Assembly: GCA_965242595.1 (NCBI GenBank)
Contig: OZ251464.1
Span: 2,757,535 to 2,821,534 of the forward strand
Direction of reading: 5' to 3'
Source: SP197 sp965242595
Lineage (GTDB): Bacteria > Pseudomonadota > Alphaproteobacteria > SP197
DNA length: 64,000 nucleotides
The notes under the pieces are model-generated. The model did no database searches and was not told the DNA's origin. It worked only from the letters and a program-made list of their open reading frames with translations. Both the position numbers and the translations under genes were made by a program. Of this stretch, positions 35,101-45,519 are shown piece after piece. Numbering within the stretch: position 1 is the first letter of the stretch; every line of letters begins with the position of its first letter.

Positions 35101-38100
35101 TCACGGCGCGGGTTGCGGCCCGTGCTCGCCGGCCAGGGCCGTCAGCGCCCGGCTGGCAACCTGGGCCATGGCGAGATCGGCCGCGCCGGCGGCCTTGAGG
35201 TCGTCCAGCACGGCGGTGAGGCGGGCCGTCCGTTGGGCGTTGGCGGCGATCCAGGCGGCGGTGGCCTTGCCGGCCGGGGCTTTGGCATGGGCGGCCAGCA
35301 CCGCGGCGGCGATGGCCCGCTGCTGGCGGAAGCTCTCTTCGATCAGGCCCTGCTGGGCGAGGCGGTCCCAGCGGCTTTCGATGGGCAGGCGGCCCAGCAG
35401 GTCGCGCAGCCAGTCGGCCCCCAGCTCTTCGCCGACATCGAAGAACACGGTGGCGACGCGGATGGCGTCGAGCTTCATGGCCTGGGCGGTATCGACCACG
35501 TCGCAGACCGCCGCCAGGGTGCGCAGACCGGCGATCTGGGCGGCCGTCTCCGCCGGCACACCTTCCTTTTGATAGCGTCTGGCTGCCCGGCGCATGGAAC
35601 GGCGGCGATGGGCGCTGACCAGGCCCGGCAGCTTGCGGCGCAGGGCGGCGACGGCCGGGCGGAAGGCGGCCACGGTGGCGCCGATGGCCATGGGCTGGGC
35701 GCGGTGGCGCAGCATCCAGCCGGTGACCCGTTCCAGCAGCAGCATGGTCTCTTCCAGCATGGCGGTTTGCACCGTGGCGGGAACCTCGTTGTCCAGCGCC
35801 TCGATGGCCTGCCACAGCTCGCGCAGGGCGAAGGCGTCGCGGGCGACCGCATAGGCGCGGGCGATGGCGGCGAAAGCGTGGCCGTCTTCCTCTGCCAGCC
35901 GCCGCAGGAAGGCGATGCCGGCGCGGTTGACGATGGAATTGGTGGTGATGGTGGCGACGATCTCGCGCCGCAGGCGGTGGCCCAGAATGCGGCGGCGGAA
36001 GCGCTCCTGCAGCGGCGGCGGGAAATAGCGCACCAGATCGTCCTGCAGGTCGGGATCGTCGGGCAGGTCGGAGGCCAGCAGGGCGGCGTGAAGGTCCATC
36101 TTGGCATAGGCCAGCAGCACCGAGAGTTCCGGGCGGGTGAAGCGGCGCTCCCTGCCGCGCCATTCGGCCAGGGCTTCGTCGTCGGGCAGGCCTTCCAGGC
36201 GGCGATCGAGCAGGCCGGCATGCTCGATGGCACGCATGAAGCGGATCTGTTCGTCCAGTCCGGCGCGGCCCTGGCTTTCCAGCACCGTCAGCGCCTGGGT
36301 TTGCAGGTAGTTGTCGCGCAGCACCAGGCGGGCGATGTCCCAGGTCATGTCGTCCAGCAGCAGATTGCGCTGCTTGACGGTCATGTCGCCGGCCTCCACC
36401 ACCCCGTCCAGCAGGATTTTGATGTTGACCTCGTGGTCGGAGCAATCGACCCCGGCCGAGTTGTCGATGGCGTCGCTGTTGAGGCGCCCGCCGGCCAGGG
36501 CATATTCGATCCGCCCGGCCTGGGTGGCGCCGAGATTGCCGCCTTCGCCGAACACCCGCGCCCCCAGCTCGTTCCCGTTCACCCGCAGGGCGTCGTTGGC
36601 GCGGTCGCCGACCTCGGCGTGGCTCTCGTGGCTGGCCTTGACATAAGTGCCGATGCCGCCGTTCCAGAACAGCTCGATATCGGCCTTCAGCATGGCGACG
36701 ATCAGCCGGTTGGGCGTGACCTTCTCTTCGGCGATGGCGAAGCGGCGGCGCAGCTGGGGCGAAAGCTCCAGCGCCTTGGCGCTGCGCTCGAAGATGGCGC
36801 CGCCCGGCGACAGCAGCGCCCGGTCGTAATCGGCCCAGCTGGAGCGCGGCAACTGGAACAGGCGGCGGCGCTCGTCCCAGCTGGCGGCCGCGTCCGGGTC
36901 CGGATCGGCGAAGATGTGGAGGTGGTTGAACGCGCCCACCAGGCGGATGTGTTTGGAGAGCAGCATGCCGTTGCCGAACACGTCGCCCGCCATGTCGCCG
37001 ATGCCGACCACCGTGAAATCCTGATTCTGGATGTCCTTGCCCAGCTCGCGGAAATGGCGCTTGACCGCCACCCAGGCGCCCTTGGCGGTGATGCCCATGA
37101 CCTTGTGGTCGTAGCCGGCCGAGCCGCCGGACGCGAAGGCGTCGCCCAGCCAGTGGCCGTATTCGGCCGCCACCTCGTTGGCGATGTCGGAGAAGGTGGC
37201 GGTGCCCTTGTCGGCGGCGACCACCAGATAGGGATCGTCGCCATCGTAGCGCACCACGCGCTCGCGCTCGACCACGGCGCCGGCGGCGATGTTGTCGGTG
37301 ATGTCCAGCATCCCGGCCATGAACAGGCGGTAGCAGGCGATGGCCTCGGCCTGGAGCGCCTCGCGGGTGGACGGCGGGCGCTTGACGACGAAGCCGCCCT
37401 TGGAGCCGACCGGAACGATGACGGCGTTTTTGACCGTTTGCGCCTTGGCCAGGCCCAGCACCTCGGTGCGGAAGTCTTCGCGCCGGTCGGACCAGCGGAT
37501 GCCGCCCCGGGCCACCGGCCCGCCGCGCAGATGCACCGCCTCCATGCGGGCGGAATAGACGAAGATTTCGCGCCACGGCTTCGGTTCCGGCAGGGGGTCG
37601 ATGGCGCCGCTGTCGAATTTGAGCGCGAGGCAGGGCTTGGGGGCGCCGTCCTTTCCGCGCTGGAAGAAATTGGTGCGCAGCGTCGCCTCGATCAGATTGA
37701 GATAGCGGCGCAGGATGCGGTCCTGATCGAGGGAGGCGACCCGGTCGAGCTCCTCGGCCAGCAGCCGGCGCAGCCCCTGGCAGCGGGTGTCGGCGTCGTC
37801 GCGGCGGTCGGGATCGAAGCGGGCCTCGAACAGCTGGACCAGGGCGCGGGCGATGGCGGGATTGGCGGCCAGCGTCGCCTCGACATAGGCCTGGCTGAAG
37901 GGCGCGCCGATCTGGATCAGATAGCGGGCATAGGCGCGCAGCACGACGATCTGGCGCCAGCCCAGCCCGGCCAGCACCAAATTGTTGAAATCGTCGCTTT
38001 CGATCTCGCCCGACCACAGGCGCGCGAAGGCTTCGTGGAAGCGTTCGCGCAGGGCGGCGGCATCCACCTGCCAGGCGAATTTCAGCCGCACCCGGAAGTC

Positions 38101-39948
38101 GTGAACCCAGACCGGCGAACTGCCTTCGGGGCGCAGTTCGTGGGGGCTTTCCTCCATCACCACCAGACCCATATGTTCCAGCATCGGCATGATGTCGGAG
38201 AGCGGCACCGGCGCGCCGGAACGATAGACCTTGAAATTGAGCGCGCCTTCTTCGGCATCCACGCGGCGGTGGAGATTCATGGCGATGCCGCCCGGCGCCA
38301 TGGCCTCGATGCGCTCGATGTCGGCAACCGCCAGGGCGGCGCTGTAGGTTTCCTTGTAGCTGGCCGGGACGGCGCCCCGGTAGCGGTGATAGAGCGCCAT
38401 GCCGGCGCCTTCGCCGCGCCGTTCGATCAGCGCGTCGCGGAAATCGTCGTCCCAGCGGCGCGAGGCGGCGACCAGCAGCGCCTCGATCTCTCTGGCGTCG
38501 GCGGCGTCGGCATCGCCTTCGGGGGTGTGGACGATGTAATGGGCCCGGGCCATGGGCGCATCGGAAAGCTGAGTCGCGACCTCGGCCGAACTGCCGCCCA
38601 GCTCCGCCATCAGGATGGCCTGCATGCGCTGGCGCAGGGCGGTGGTGTAGGCGTCGCGGGGCACGAATACGAAGCAGGAGACGAACTGGCCGTAGCTGTC
38701 GTGGCGCATGAACAGGCGCAGGCGCTGGCGGTGCTCCATATGCAGGATGCCATGGGCGGTGCGCTCCAGCTTCGCCGCGCCCATCTGGAACAGCTCGTCG
38801 CGGGGGAAGCTGGCCAGGATGTGCTCCAGCGCCTTGGCGTTGTGGCTGCCGGGCGCGAAGCCCGAGCGCGCCATCGCCGCCTGGGCCTTGCGCCGCAGCA
38901 GCGGGATGCCGGCGAGCGGGGCGCTGTAGGCGGCGGAGGTGAGCAGGCCCAGGAAGCGGCGCTCGCCCACCACGCGGCCGTCGCCGCCGAAGCGGCGCAC
39001 GCCGATGTAATCCATATAGACCGGGCGGTGGACGTCGGAGCGGGTCCAGGATTTCGAGACGATGAAGAGCTCCCGGCGCTCCAGCTGGCGGGCGAAGCGC
39101 GGCGCCAGCGGCTTGTCGTGCCAGGCGCGGCGCTCGTCGGAGAGATGGCGCAGGATGCCCAGGCTGCCGCTTTCGACCACCTTGGAGAACACCGCGCCGC
39201 CCTTGCGCTGCAAGACATATTCGCGATGGCCCAGGAAGGTGAAATTGTCGTCGCGCAGCCAGCGCAGAAAGGCCAGCCCTTCCGCCAGATCGTCGGCGGC
39301 GACCGGCGGCGGGCGGGCCTCCATCTCGGCGATCTGGGCGTCCAGGGCGGCCAGCATCGGCTGCCAGTCTTCGACCGCGGCGCGGACATGGCCCAGCGCC
39401 AGAGCCAGGCGGCGGCCCATCTCTTCGTGGCGCGGGCCTTCGGGCTGCTGTGTAACCTCGACATGGAGCACCGATTCGGCGGCGAAGGCGGCGCCGTCTT
39501 CGTCGCCGGTGGCCCCGGTGGCTATGGCGGCGACGGTGCCGTCGCCGGCCCGGGCGACGCGGATCACGGGGTGGATCAGCAGCAGCACCGCCAGGCCCAT
39601 GCGGTTGAGCGCCGCCACCACGGAATCGACCAGGAACGGCATGTCGTCGTTGACGATCTCGACCACGGTGTGGGTCGATTGCCAGCCGTCGCGTTCCAGG
39701 TCGGGGTTGTAGATGCGGATGCGGGGCGTGGCGTCATGGCGGGGCTGCTTCAGCCACTGCCAGAGCGAGGCGACGGCGCCGAAGAGGTTGTCCGCCGCCT
39801 CGCCTTCGATGTCCTCGGCGATCAGATCGGCGAAATAGCGGCGCGCGAAGGCGGCCAGGCGCGGCGCCTCGCCACCGAAGCGCTCATCCACCAGCGCCAG
39901 CACCGCCGCCACGCGCTCTGCCAGCATGTCCCGGTCACGCTGCGCCAT
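35101..39948 (-). CDS. gdhB: NAD-specific glutamate dehydrogenase, large (180-kDa) type
   Basis: The 1,615-residue enzyme converts glutamate to 2-oxoglutarate and ammonia with NAD. The long N-terminal regulatory part holds ACT-like segments. The catalytic core has GGIRWSDRREDFRTEVLGL near residue 815 and the lysine-containing VGSKGGFVVK. The NAD-binding fold is at VVGIGDMAGDVFGNGML near residue 988, followed by a helical C-terminal domain. Length and order are those of the L_180 family found in alphaproteobacteria, Streptomyces and Pseudomonas. GGAGGGG precedes the ATG at 39948. Confidence 0.96.
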   Translation of the reverse strand: MAQRDRDMLAERVAAVLALVDERFGGEAPRLAAFARRYFADLIAEDIEGEAADNLFGAVASLWQWLKQPRHDATPRIRIYNPDLERDGWQSTHTVVEIVNDDMPFLVDSVVAALNRMGLAVLLLIHPVIRVARAGDGTVAAIATGATGDEDGAAFAAESVLHVEVTQQPEGPRHEEMGRRLALALGHVRAAVEDWQPMLAALDAQIAEMEARPPPVAADDLAEGLAFLRWLRDDNFTFLGHREYVLQRKGGAVFSKVVESGSLGILRHLSDERRAWHDKPLAPRFARQLERRELFIVSKSWTRSDVHRPVYMDYIGVRRFGGDGRVVGERRFLGLLTSAAYSAPLAGIPLLRRKAQAAMARSGFAPGSHNAKALEHILASFPRDELFQMGAAKLERTAHGILHMEHRQRLRLFMRHDSYGQFVSCFVFVPRDAYTTALRQRMQAILMAELGGSSAEVATQLSDAPMARAHYIVHTPEGDADAADAREIEALLVAASRRWDDDFRDALIERRGEGAGMALYHRYRGAVPASYKETYSAALAVADIERIEAMAPGGIAMNLHRRVDAEEGALNFKVYRSGAPVPLSDIMPMLEHMGLVVMEESPHELRPEGSSPVWVHDFRVRLKFAWQVDAAALRERFHEAFARLWSGEIESDDFNNLVLAGLGWRQIVVLRAYARYLIQIGAPFSQAYVEATLAANPAIARALVQLFEARFDPDRRDDADTRCQGLRRLLAEELDRVASLDQDRILRRYLNLIEATLRTNFFQRGKDGAPKPCLALKFDSGAIDPLPEPKPWREIFVYSARMEAVHLRGGPVARGGIRWSDRREDFRTEVLGLAKAQTVKNAVIVPVGSKGGFVVKRPPSTREALQAEAIACYRLFMAGMLDITDNIAAGAVVERERVVRYDGDDPYLVVAADKGTATFSDIANEVAAEYGHWLGDAFASGGSAGYDHKVMGITAKGAWVAVKRHFRELGKDIQNQDFTVVGIGDMAGDVFGNGMLLSKHIRLVGAFNHLHIFADPDPDAAASWDERRRLFQLPRSSWADYDRALLSPGGAIFERSAKALELSPQLRRRFAIAEEKVTPNRLIVAMLKADIELFWNGGIGTYVKASHESHAEVGDRANDALRVNGNELGARVFGEGGNLGATQAGRIEYALAGGRLNSDAIDNSAGVDCSDHEVNIKILLDGVVEAGDMTVKQRNLLLDDMTWDIARLVLRDNYLQTQALTVLESQGRAGLDEQIRFMRAIEHAGLLDRRLEGLPDDEALAEWRGRERRFTRPELSVLLAYAKMDLHAALLASDLPDDPDLQDDLVRYFPPPLQERFRRRILGHRLRREIVATITTNSIVNRAGIAFLRRLAEEDGHAFAAIARAYAVARDAFALRELWQAIEALDNEVPATVQTAMLEETMLLLERVTGWMLRHRAQPMAIGATVAAFRPAVAALRRKLPGLVSAHRRRSMRRAARRYQKEGVPAETAAQIAGLRTLAAVCDVVDTAQAMKLDAIRVATVFFDVGEELGADWLRDLLGRLPIESRWDRLAQQGLIEESFRQQRAIAAAVLAAHAKAPAGKATAAWIAANAQRTARLTAVLDDLKAAGAADLAMAQVASRALTALAGEHGPQPAP

Positions 39949-40027
39949 AACCCCTCCCCGCCGGGTGGGAAGCCTAGCAGCTTGGCAGGCGATGGGGGAG
40001 CGGGGGTGCCGTAGAGGTGCTGTAGGG

Positions 40028-40041
40028 CTGTCGTGCGACAG
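40028..40041. promoter_or_regulatory. Inverted repeat upstream of the glutamate dehydrogenase
   Basis: CTGTCG-TG-CGACAG forms a 6-bp inverted repeat 80 bases upstream of gdhB, followed at once by two more CGACA half-sites (TCACGCGACAG and GCCCGACAC). It looks like an operator cluster for a dimeric regulator. The identity of that regulator is unknown. The rest of the 200-base gap to the cas genes is G-rich and shows nothing else. Confidence 0.4.
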
Positions 40042-40148
40042 TCACGCGACAGGCGCCCGACACCCTCTCGGACGAGCTGGGCCGGGGGCGGGGCAGGGTG
40101 GGGGTGGGGCGGTGGCCCGATACCGGCAAGATGTCCAGGGGCAGCAAC

Positions 40149-41123
40149 TTACTCTACGTCATCGGGAATCGTGCTTGCCCTTGTAAAATTCATGAACTTG
40201 CCGGATGAAATCCGCCGTGCGCGGCGGCGTTCGACGACACCAAGCGCGGCACGAATCTTTGGGCGGTCGAAATGCGGGTGGCTGAGCAACGCTCGAATTC
40301 CAGCAAGACTGGTTGGCTCACGCCAGATGGGCCAATCCAAGATGTGTGCACCAGCGGGTTCGCGACCTCCACCAAGGAGAGCAAGCCGCACCTCGCTGGC
40401 GCGATGCCTTGGAGCAACAGTCCATACGGAGAGGCCTATTGCGGCGAGTCTGTTAGCGCCGTGCTGTGTGGTTTCTTTGGTCTTTAGATCGGTTGGGTTT
40501 CTCGCACGCAACGCGTAGCGCACATCTTCATGAGGATCCCATCGGAAAGAGTCGGTTGCATCAGGTCGCTCCCAGGAAGCGAACAACGCCTCGCGCAAGC
40601 ACTCCGTTTCGGAAATCTCCAACTTATTGCGACCGGAGCCTCGATTCGGTGGCGTTGCCTGCCGAGGAACCGAAGCAAGGCGTGAAAGAAAATGTTGATG
40701 ACCCTGACCAAACATGAGGCAAAGCGGTGTCGGTTCAACCTTCTTGCCATCGCGGGTAATTGCAGCATCGCTAACAAGCGATGCCCACAAATCGGCATTG
40801 TATCGGTCCGAGTCAGCAGCACGCTGGAGTATATGTGTGGCCTCGCCGGGAGGTAAAGCCAAATCTGATCGCCCTTTGAAGCCGTGATGTTTGGCCAGAA
40901 CTCCCAGCCCTTCAGCCGCAGCCTCGGTGATCTCATTCCCAGTTGCTTCTTTTGCAACATGCAGACGCGGGCGAAGAGGCGGTTCGTTCACTGTCCAAGA
41001 CACACGCGGATGCCAGTCGGGGCGAGCCTTTTCGAGCGTGCGAAGCAGGCCCAACAAGGCCATGAAGGCCAGCAGGTTGTCGGGTTCCAGCCCATCGAGG
41101 CGGTGAGTTGCACAGGCAATCAC
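40149..41123 (-). CDS. Type I-G Cas protein downstream of cas3 (Cas3-extension/Csb3-like large-subunit candidate)
   Basis: This 324-residue protein starts at a GTG that overlaps the cas3 stop (GTGA), with GGAGGTGG about 9 bases ahead. It begins VIACATHRLDGLEPDNLLAFMALLGLLRTLE, quoted here in two parts: VIACATHRLDGLEPDN and LLAFMALLGLLRTLE. This opening recurs in the small family encoded beside or fused to Cas3 in I-G loci. No canonical Csx17/Cas8g is present, so this gene may supply part of the large-subunit function. The remainder has no clear motif. The assignment rests on position and the N-terminus. Confidence 0.68.
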   Translation of the reverse strand: MIACATHRLDGLEPDNLLAFMALLGLLRTLEKARPDWHPRVSWTVNEPPLRPRLHVAKEATGNEITEAAAEGLGVLAKHHGFKGRSDLALPPGEATHILQRAADSDRYNADLWASLVSDAAITRDGKKVEPTPLCLMFGQGHQHFLSRLASVPRQATPPNRGSGRNKLEISETECLREALFASWERPDATDSFRWDPHEDVRYALRARNPTDLKTKETTQHGANRLAAIGLSVWTVAPRHRASEVRLALLGGGREPAGAHILDWPIWREPTSLAGIRALLSHPHFDRPKIRAALGVVERRRARRISSGKFMNFTRASTIPDDVE

Positions 41124-44071
41124 GATACGCGTCCCACCTCCGAAGCCCGGTGATCGGCGAGGCGCAGAATCGCCTCCATATGGGCTAGGCCCCATATCCC
41201 GTAGCACCGTTTGAGGTCTTCGAACAAGGATGGCCAATCGGCACCACGAAATTCGAAAGCCAAGGATTGCGGCCCCGGGCTTTCCGCTGCGATACGCCAT
41301 TCCTTGACACCGAGGCATGACGGAAGCTGCCCCCGATCCGGTTCCGGATCGAAAAACCCGAAAAACGGCCGTCCCAGGCCATGATGACTCCCAATCAGCC
41401 AAAGGACAAGTGCAGGATCGCGCGCATCTTTAAAGCGAGGATGTGCTGTCGCCATCCTCACGGAGAGCGCTTCGTGCCGCCAGCCTTCCGGTAGCCCAGC
41501 ACGCTCTCCAGCACTGGGCGACCATGAGCGCCCGCTTTTGGCCAGAGGCGGACCTTCGGGGCGATTCCAGGAATCGCCGCCCGACAACATGATCTGGAAA
41601 CGCGGATCGGCTTTGCCAGCGTCGTGGAGATAGGCTGCCAACTCAAGGTCGCTCGCGATACTGGCGTCAAGGTCGAGGGTTTGAGCGAAACGCTTGGCAT
41701 AACAGGCAACTTGCCAGCTATGGTCTTCGAGGCTGACAGGTTCCCCGGAAGTGTGCGACATATCGTCGCTCTCGGTTGCAGGCGCAAAGACGTCCAATGT
41801 ATGGGTGCCCTTGACTCCGTGCTTTGCAACGATAATCGCGCCTTTCTCACCACGCTCGTCGTAAGGAAAGCGAATGTTGTAACCCTTTTTGGCGCACTGC
41901 AACGCTTCCAACCCGTCTCGCAACGCCCATAGTGCCCGCCGGTGACCCTCCTCTTTCTCGAGTTTCGCCACATCCGTGGATGGCAAGATGTCGAGCAGTC
42001 GGTCAATCACGTCGATAGCATCGTCCTCGTCCTGGAGTATCTCTGACGTGCGACTCCACAGAATGTCGTCTTGCACGAGACCGCGTGCAATCCGAACCGC
42101 GCAGCGCCGCCCCCAGAAAGGCTTCGCAGCATCGTCAGCAACATCCTCGACGGGGCTGCCAGAGTCGGGATTCCAGCCGTAGCGGTCGCAACCGCCGTAT
42201 TCGACAGGAACGATCAGCATATCTCCCGGCCACAACTCATCCGGCCGCACGGGACCGGTATGGGCGTTATCTGCCCCAGCCCAACGGAACGCCGGCCGCC
42301 CATCTTTGCGGTTTGCGGCCAACCCCAACGTTTCGTCTTCGCGCTCGCGCTCAGGTGCATCGGACATAGCGTCAAGAGGTACCGAATCTCTCCGTGACTG
42401 GCGAAGCCATGCGCGCGCGGCCCATAGTGGGACATCGACCGCCTCGGAGGCGCGGGGTGGGACTAGTCGAAGCAATTCTTTGATCCCATCCCCTCGCTCG
42501 CTCTTCAAATCGTCTTGCGAAATATCGCCACGCCAGACAATGGAGACTCCGGCGGTCGTCCGCTCGGCCCCGTGCAAGAACAGTCCGATGTCCGGATCGG
42601 CCGCCGGTCGAGGCGATGTCTGTGACCACAAGTCAAGATAGGCCGGCATGATGACCGGAGCGTTCGAACGCTCCGCTGCGAGCGTATTTGGGTCGATGCC
42701 GGCCGCATTCAGGCGCTTTGGCAACGCCTCGACGCCAAAATCCACCGGGCCGTCTTTGGCAAGGTCCTGGAGTTTCTCCCAGGTTTTATGGATGCGGTCA
42801 CCATAGACCGGATCGGTGGCCCTTTTGGCGATATCTTCAGGGCAGGCTAGGATCGTCCCTTCAGCAGAGAACGGCCGCCCGGCGCGATTCAGCCGGCCGA
42901 AACGCTGGCGGAGTGCATCGAGGGACGCGGCTTGGGTTACAAGGCCGTCGAGATCGAGATCGACTCCGACTTCCAGGCATTGGGTCGCGACGATGAACAG
43001 AGGCTGGGCTTGCGGTCGGTCTTTCGCGCCGGTTCGGAAGGGGTCGAGCTTTTTGGCGATCCTGTCGCGATCCACGTCGCGTGAGCGCCCGATCATTAAC
43101 GTCGCATCGTTGGTATCGTCGTCTTTCAGAGCATCGAAGACGCTTCGCGCAAGAGCGACGCGGTTGACGACGACACCAACGGCGTGCGGTGAGACTCCTT
43201 TTTCCCGCAGCCGATCCGCCATTGTGCGGGCGGCTTTGGCGAAGGCTTCCGCGACGGCCGCGGACGTTCCGCGCACCACTTTCAATACGGCAGGCTTACG
43301 AGCTTCGAGACGCTTTCTCAATATGGGATGGGCACGATCTGCTAGTGAAAGCTCAAAGGGTCGTTTCGCTTCTTCTCCCGGAGTGGCTGACAGGAGTGCC
43401 ATGCGCACCCCGGCTCCCCCAGTGCATTGTGCAGCGGTAAGCGTTTGCCGGAACGGTTCGGACAGATGCGCCTCGTCCAGGAGGATCAGGCTGTCGGTGC
43501 CAAGCAGGCCGGCATGGATGGGCTTCATGCGGTCCGATACGCCATATCCGCGAAACAACAACCTCGAACCGATCTGATCGACGGTGGAGCAGAGAATCGT
43601 CGGCTGCGTAGGTGTGCGCGCCCAATCGTCTTCCAGCGGCGCTCCGCCGCGAAGCCGCTGGACGATGAGCGGTGGCGCATCATCGCCTGCCAGTCGGCAC
43701 AGCCGGGAGGCCACTTCCTTGACGACCTCATGTCCTTGCGTACCGGCACACAAAGAATGGCGAAGTTTCTTGCTGATCTTGCTGGCTCGATCAAGGGCGT
43801 CGTCCACCACGAGACGACGATCCACGACAAGCGCAATCCGCAGCGCGGCCCTCCGTAGCAGGTCTCTTCCCGGTTTATCTGCGCACAGCGCCAAGTGGAA
43901 TATGGCCACGTCCATCGCCGCCGTCTTCCCTGTGCCGGTCGGCAGATCCAGCACGTCCGGCCACCGGCCGCGTTCAGCGAGGTGGTCCACCAGGGCTTGC
44001 TGCCAGGGAAATGGGGCTTGGTCATGGATACCACAGAAGAAGTCGTGGAAATCGGCGGGGTGAAGTTGCAT
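41120..44071 (-). CDS. cas3: Cas3 helicase with C-terminal HD nuclease (type I-G)
   Basis: The 983-residue protein has a superfamily 2 helicase first: Walker A LPTGTGKTAAMD near residue 42, DEAH in ILLDEAHLSEPF near 199, and the SAT motif in LLSATPG. The HD nuclease follows at the end, with LHDAGKADPRF near 815, WRHEALS and GSHHGLGRP near 892. Helicase-then-HD order is a hallmark of the I-G (I-U) subtype; most other type I systems have HD first. It degrades DNA marked by Cascade. It starts 2 bases after the csb2 stop. Confidence 0.92.
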   Translation of the reverse strand: MQLHPADFHDFFCGIHDQAPFPWQQALVDHLAERGRWPDVLDLPTGTGKTAAMDVAIFHLALCADKPGRDLLRRAALRIALVVDRRLVVDDALDRASKISKKLRHSLCAGTQGHEVVKEVASRLCRLAGDDAPPLIVQRLRGGAPLEDDWARTPTQPTILCSTVDQIGSRLLFRGYGVSDRMKPIHAGLLGTDSLILLDEAHLSEPFRQTLTAAQCTGGAGVRMALLSATPGEEAKRPFELSLADRAHPILRKRLEARKPAVLKVVRGTSAAVAEAFAKAARTMADRLREKGVSPHAVGVVVNRVALARSVFDALKDDDTNDATLMIGRSRDVDRDRIAKKLDPFRTGAKDRPQAQPLFIVATQCLEVGVDLDLDGLVTQAASLDALRQRFGRLNRAGRPFSAEGTILACPEDIAKRATDPVYGDRIHKTWEKLQDLAKDGPVDFGVEALPKRLNAAGIDPNTLAAERSNAPVIMPAYLDLWSQTSPRPAADPDIGLFLHGAERTTAGVSIVWRGDISQDDLKSERGDGIKELLRLVPPRASEAVDVPLWAARAWLRQSRRDSVPLDAMSDAPEREREDETLGLAANRKDGRPAFRWAGADNAHTGPVRPDELWPGDMLIVPVEYGGCDRYGWNPDSGSPVEDVADDAAKPFWGRRCAVRIARGLVQDDILWSRTSEILQDEDDAIDVIDRLLDILPSTDVAKLEKEEGHRRALWALRDGLEALQCAKKGYNIRFPYDERGEKGAIIVAKHGVKGTHTLDVFAPATESDDMSHTSGEPVSLEDHSWQVACYAKRFAQTLDLDASIASDLELAAYLHDAGKADPRFQIMLSGGDSWNRPEGPPLAKSGRSWSPSAGERAGLPEGWRHEALSVRMATAHPRFKDARDPALVLWLIGSHHGLGRPFFGFFDPEPDRGQLPSCLGVKEWRIAAESPGPQSLAFEFRGADWPSLFEDLKRCYGIWGLAHMEAILRLADHRASEVGRVS

Positions 44072-44073
44072 GG

Positions 44074-45519
44074 TCAACGCTCCATGCTGCGACAGAGGCC
44101 GAGACCCGTGAACCGGCCGGCACCGAGGAGAACGGGACCGGGCACCTCGTGTTCGAAGTCGATGACCGCGTGAACCAGTTGCCGACTCGCCAGCGATTTC
44201 GGCACTTTCCAGCGAGTCCACGGCGGCTCGCCTGCCAAGGGGCGGGCGGGCGGCATGCCTTCGACTGCCGAATGTTTGCCAACCCGAACCCGATTTGGAT
44301 CTGGGCGCGGCAGCCCGGCGTTTTCGCACGCGCCTACAATAAGCTCCCGTATTTCGGCGTCGTCCCGCCGCTTCAGATGCCGATCAAGCACGATTGGCGT
44401 GGAGCTAGCCCAGATACGCGACGGTTTCAGATAGTATCTGGGCGAAAGAGAGCGCTTCTGTCCTCCGTCGCCCGGAACGGGCGCGAGGCATAGCGGCCCG
44501 TTCAGCGGGGGACCCTGTAGCGTCAGGATGCGCCGCTCCTCATCCCGACTGTAGCGCGCCACGTTTTCGAACGCTGCACGGAAACCTTCGATTCGATCAA
44601 AGGCCATCCCGCGTGGTGGAACCAGGGCAAATCCCAGGACGCGCCCATCGGCGTGGGGAAAGCCGGCAAAAGCCAATGGCACAATCGCGAGATGCGGGAG
44701 CCGGGTCGGCGCGCCGTTCGGGGTGTGGCCGGAAACGACCTCAGGTATGGCGCTTTCCAGATCCGCTTTCCGGTAGCCGCTCATCAAGGCGTTTCGTAGC
44801 ACACGGCAAACGAGGGCTGCCGCTCGGACATCCGGAACCTCGCCCCTGATCGCTTCCAGCACCAGCCAGCCATCGCCCGGCGGTGCCGAATCCGGCGGCC
44901 GTTCAGTGAAGCTAGGTGCGCCGGGGCGGATCGTCGGCCGGATGGGATTTACGCGGTGGGCTTCCTCCAACTCACGCAAACGCCCCGGATAGACGTAGCG
45001 GCGCGCCGATTTGGCTGAATGTCGATATGCCGGAGCAACGACCGACAGGAAGCGGCAGCGGGCCAGGCTCGCCGAATGGCCAAGATACCCGACGCAACCA
45101 GCAAGTGAATTTAGTGCGTTGAACACTGCGGGATTTGGTTCTGACGGCCAAGTCAGGGCCACGAGTGGATCGTCTGGGCGAGTGATGGGGAAACGGCGCG
45201 GCTGGCGCGGGCGCATATCCGGCATCACTTTCAGATACGTCTCCACTGTCTTCGACGCCCTTGGATCATTCGGTGGCACAAACACGACAGGTGTTGTCCT
45301 GGGAGTATGGTCGCTCGCGTAAATAGTCGGCGATGGCTGTTCTTCCAGCCATTCGAGCGCCGCCCGCTCTTCAGGCCGTTCGCCCCGAACCGCCCAGGAG
45401 GAAACGAGTGCGGAGAATATTCTGTCGGGTTGTGGTGGCCAGTCGGGGGTGTCATCGCTGGGTTCGTGCGCGGCGCGACAAGCACCGGTTAGGAATTCAA
45501 TTTCAAGAACGAGGGCCAT
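44074..45519 (-). CDS. csb2: Csb2, Cas5-Cas6 fusion subunit (type I-G)
   Basis: The 481-residue GSU0054/Csb2-family protein joins a Cas5-like RAMP domain (MALVLEIEFLTGACRAAHE start, DWPPQPDRIFSALVSSW) to a Cas6-like RAMP domain. The latter ends in the glycine-rich loop GAGRFTGLGLCRS. It should cut the repeat RNA and cap the 5' handle of crRNA in the effector. A GTG at 45525 is an alternative start. The gene overlaps the csb1 end by 17 bases. Confidence 0.88.
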   Translation of the reverse strand: MALVLEIEFLTGACRAAHEPSDDTPDWPPQPDRIFSALVSSWAVRGERPEERAALEWLEEQPSPTIYASDHTPRTTPVVFVPPNDPRASKTVETYLKVMPDMRPRQPRRFPITRPDDPLVALTWPSEPNPAVFNALNSLAGCVGYLGHSASLARCRFLSVVAPAYRHSAKSARRYVYPGRLRELEEAHRVNPIRPTIRPGAPSFTERPPDSAPPGDGWLVLEAIRGEVPDVRAAALVCRVLRNALMSGYRKADLESAIPEVVSGHTPNGAPTRLPHLAIVPLAFAGFPHADGRVLGFALVPPRGMAFDRIEGFRAAFENVARYSRDEERRILTLQGPPLNGPLCLAPVPGDGGQKRSLSPRYYLKPSRIWASSTPIVLDRHLKRRDDAEIRELIVGACENAGLPRPDPNRVRVGKHSAVEGMPPARPLAGEPPWTRWKVPKSLASRQLVHAVIDFEHEVPGPVLLGAGRFTGLGLCRSMER

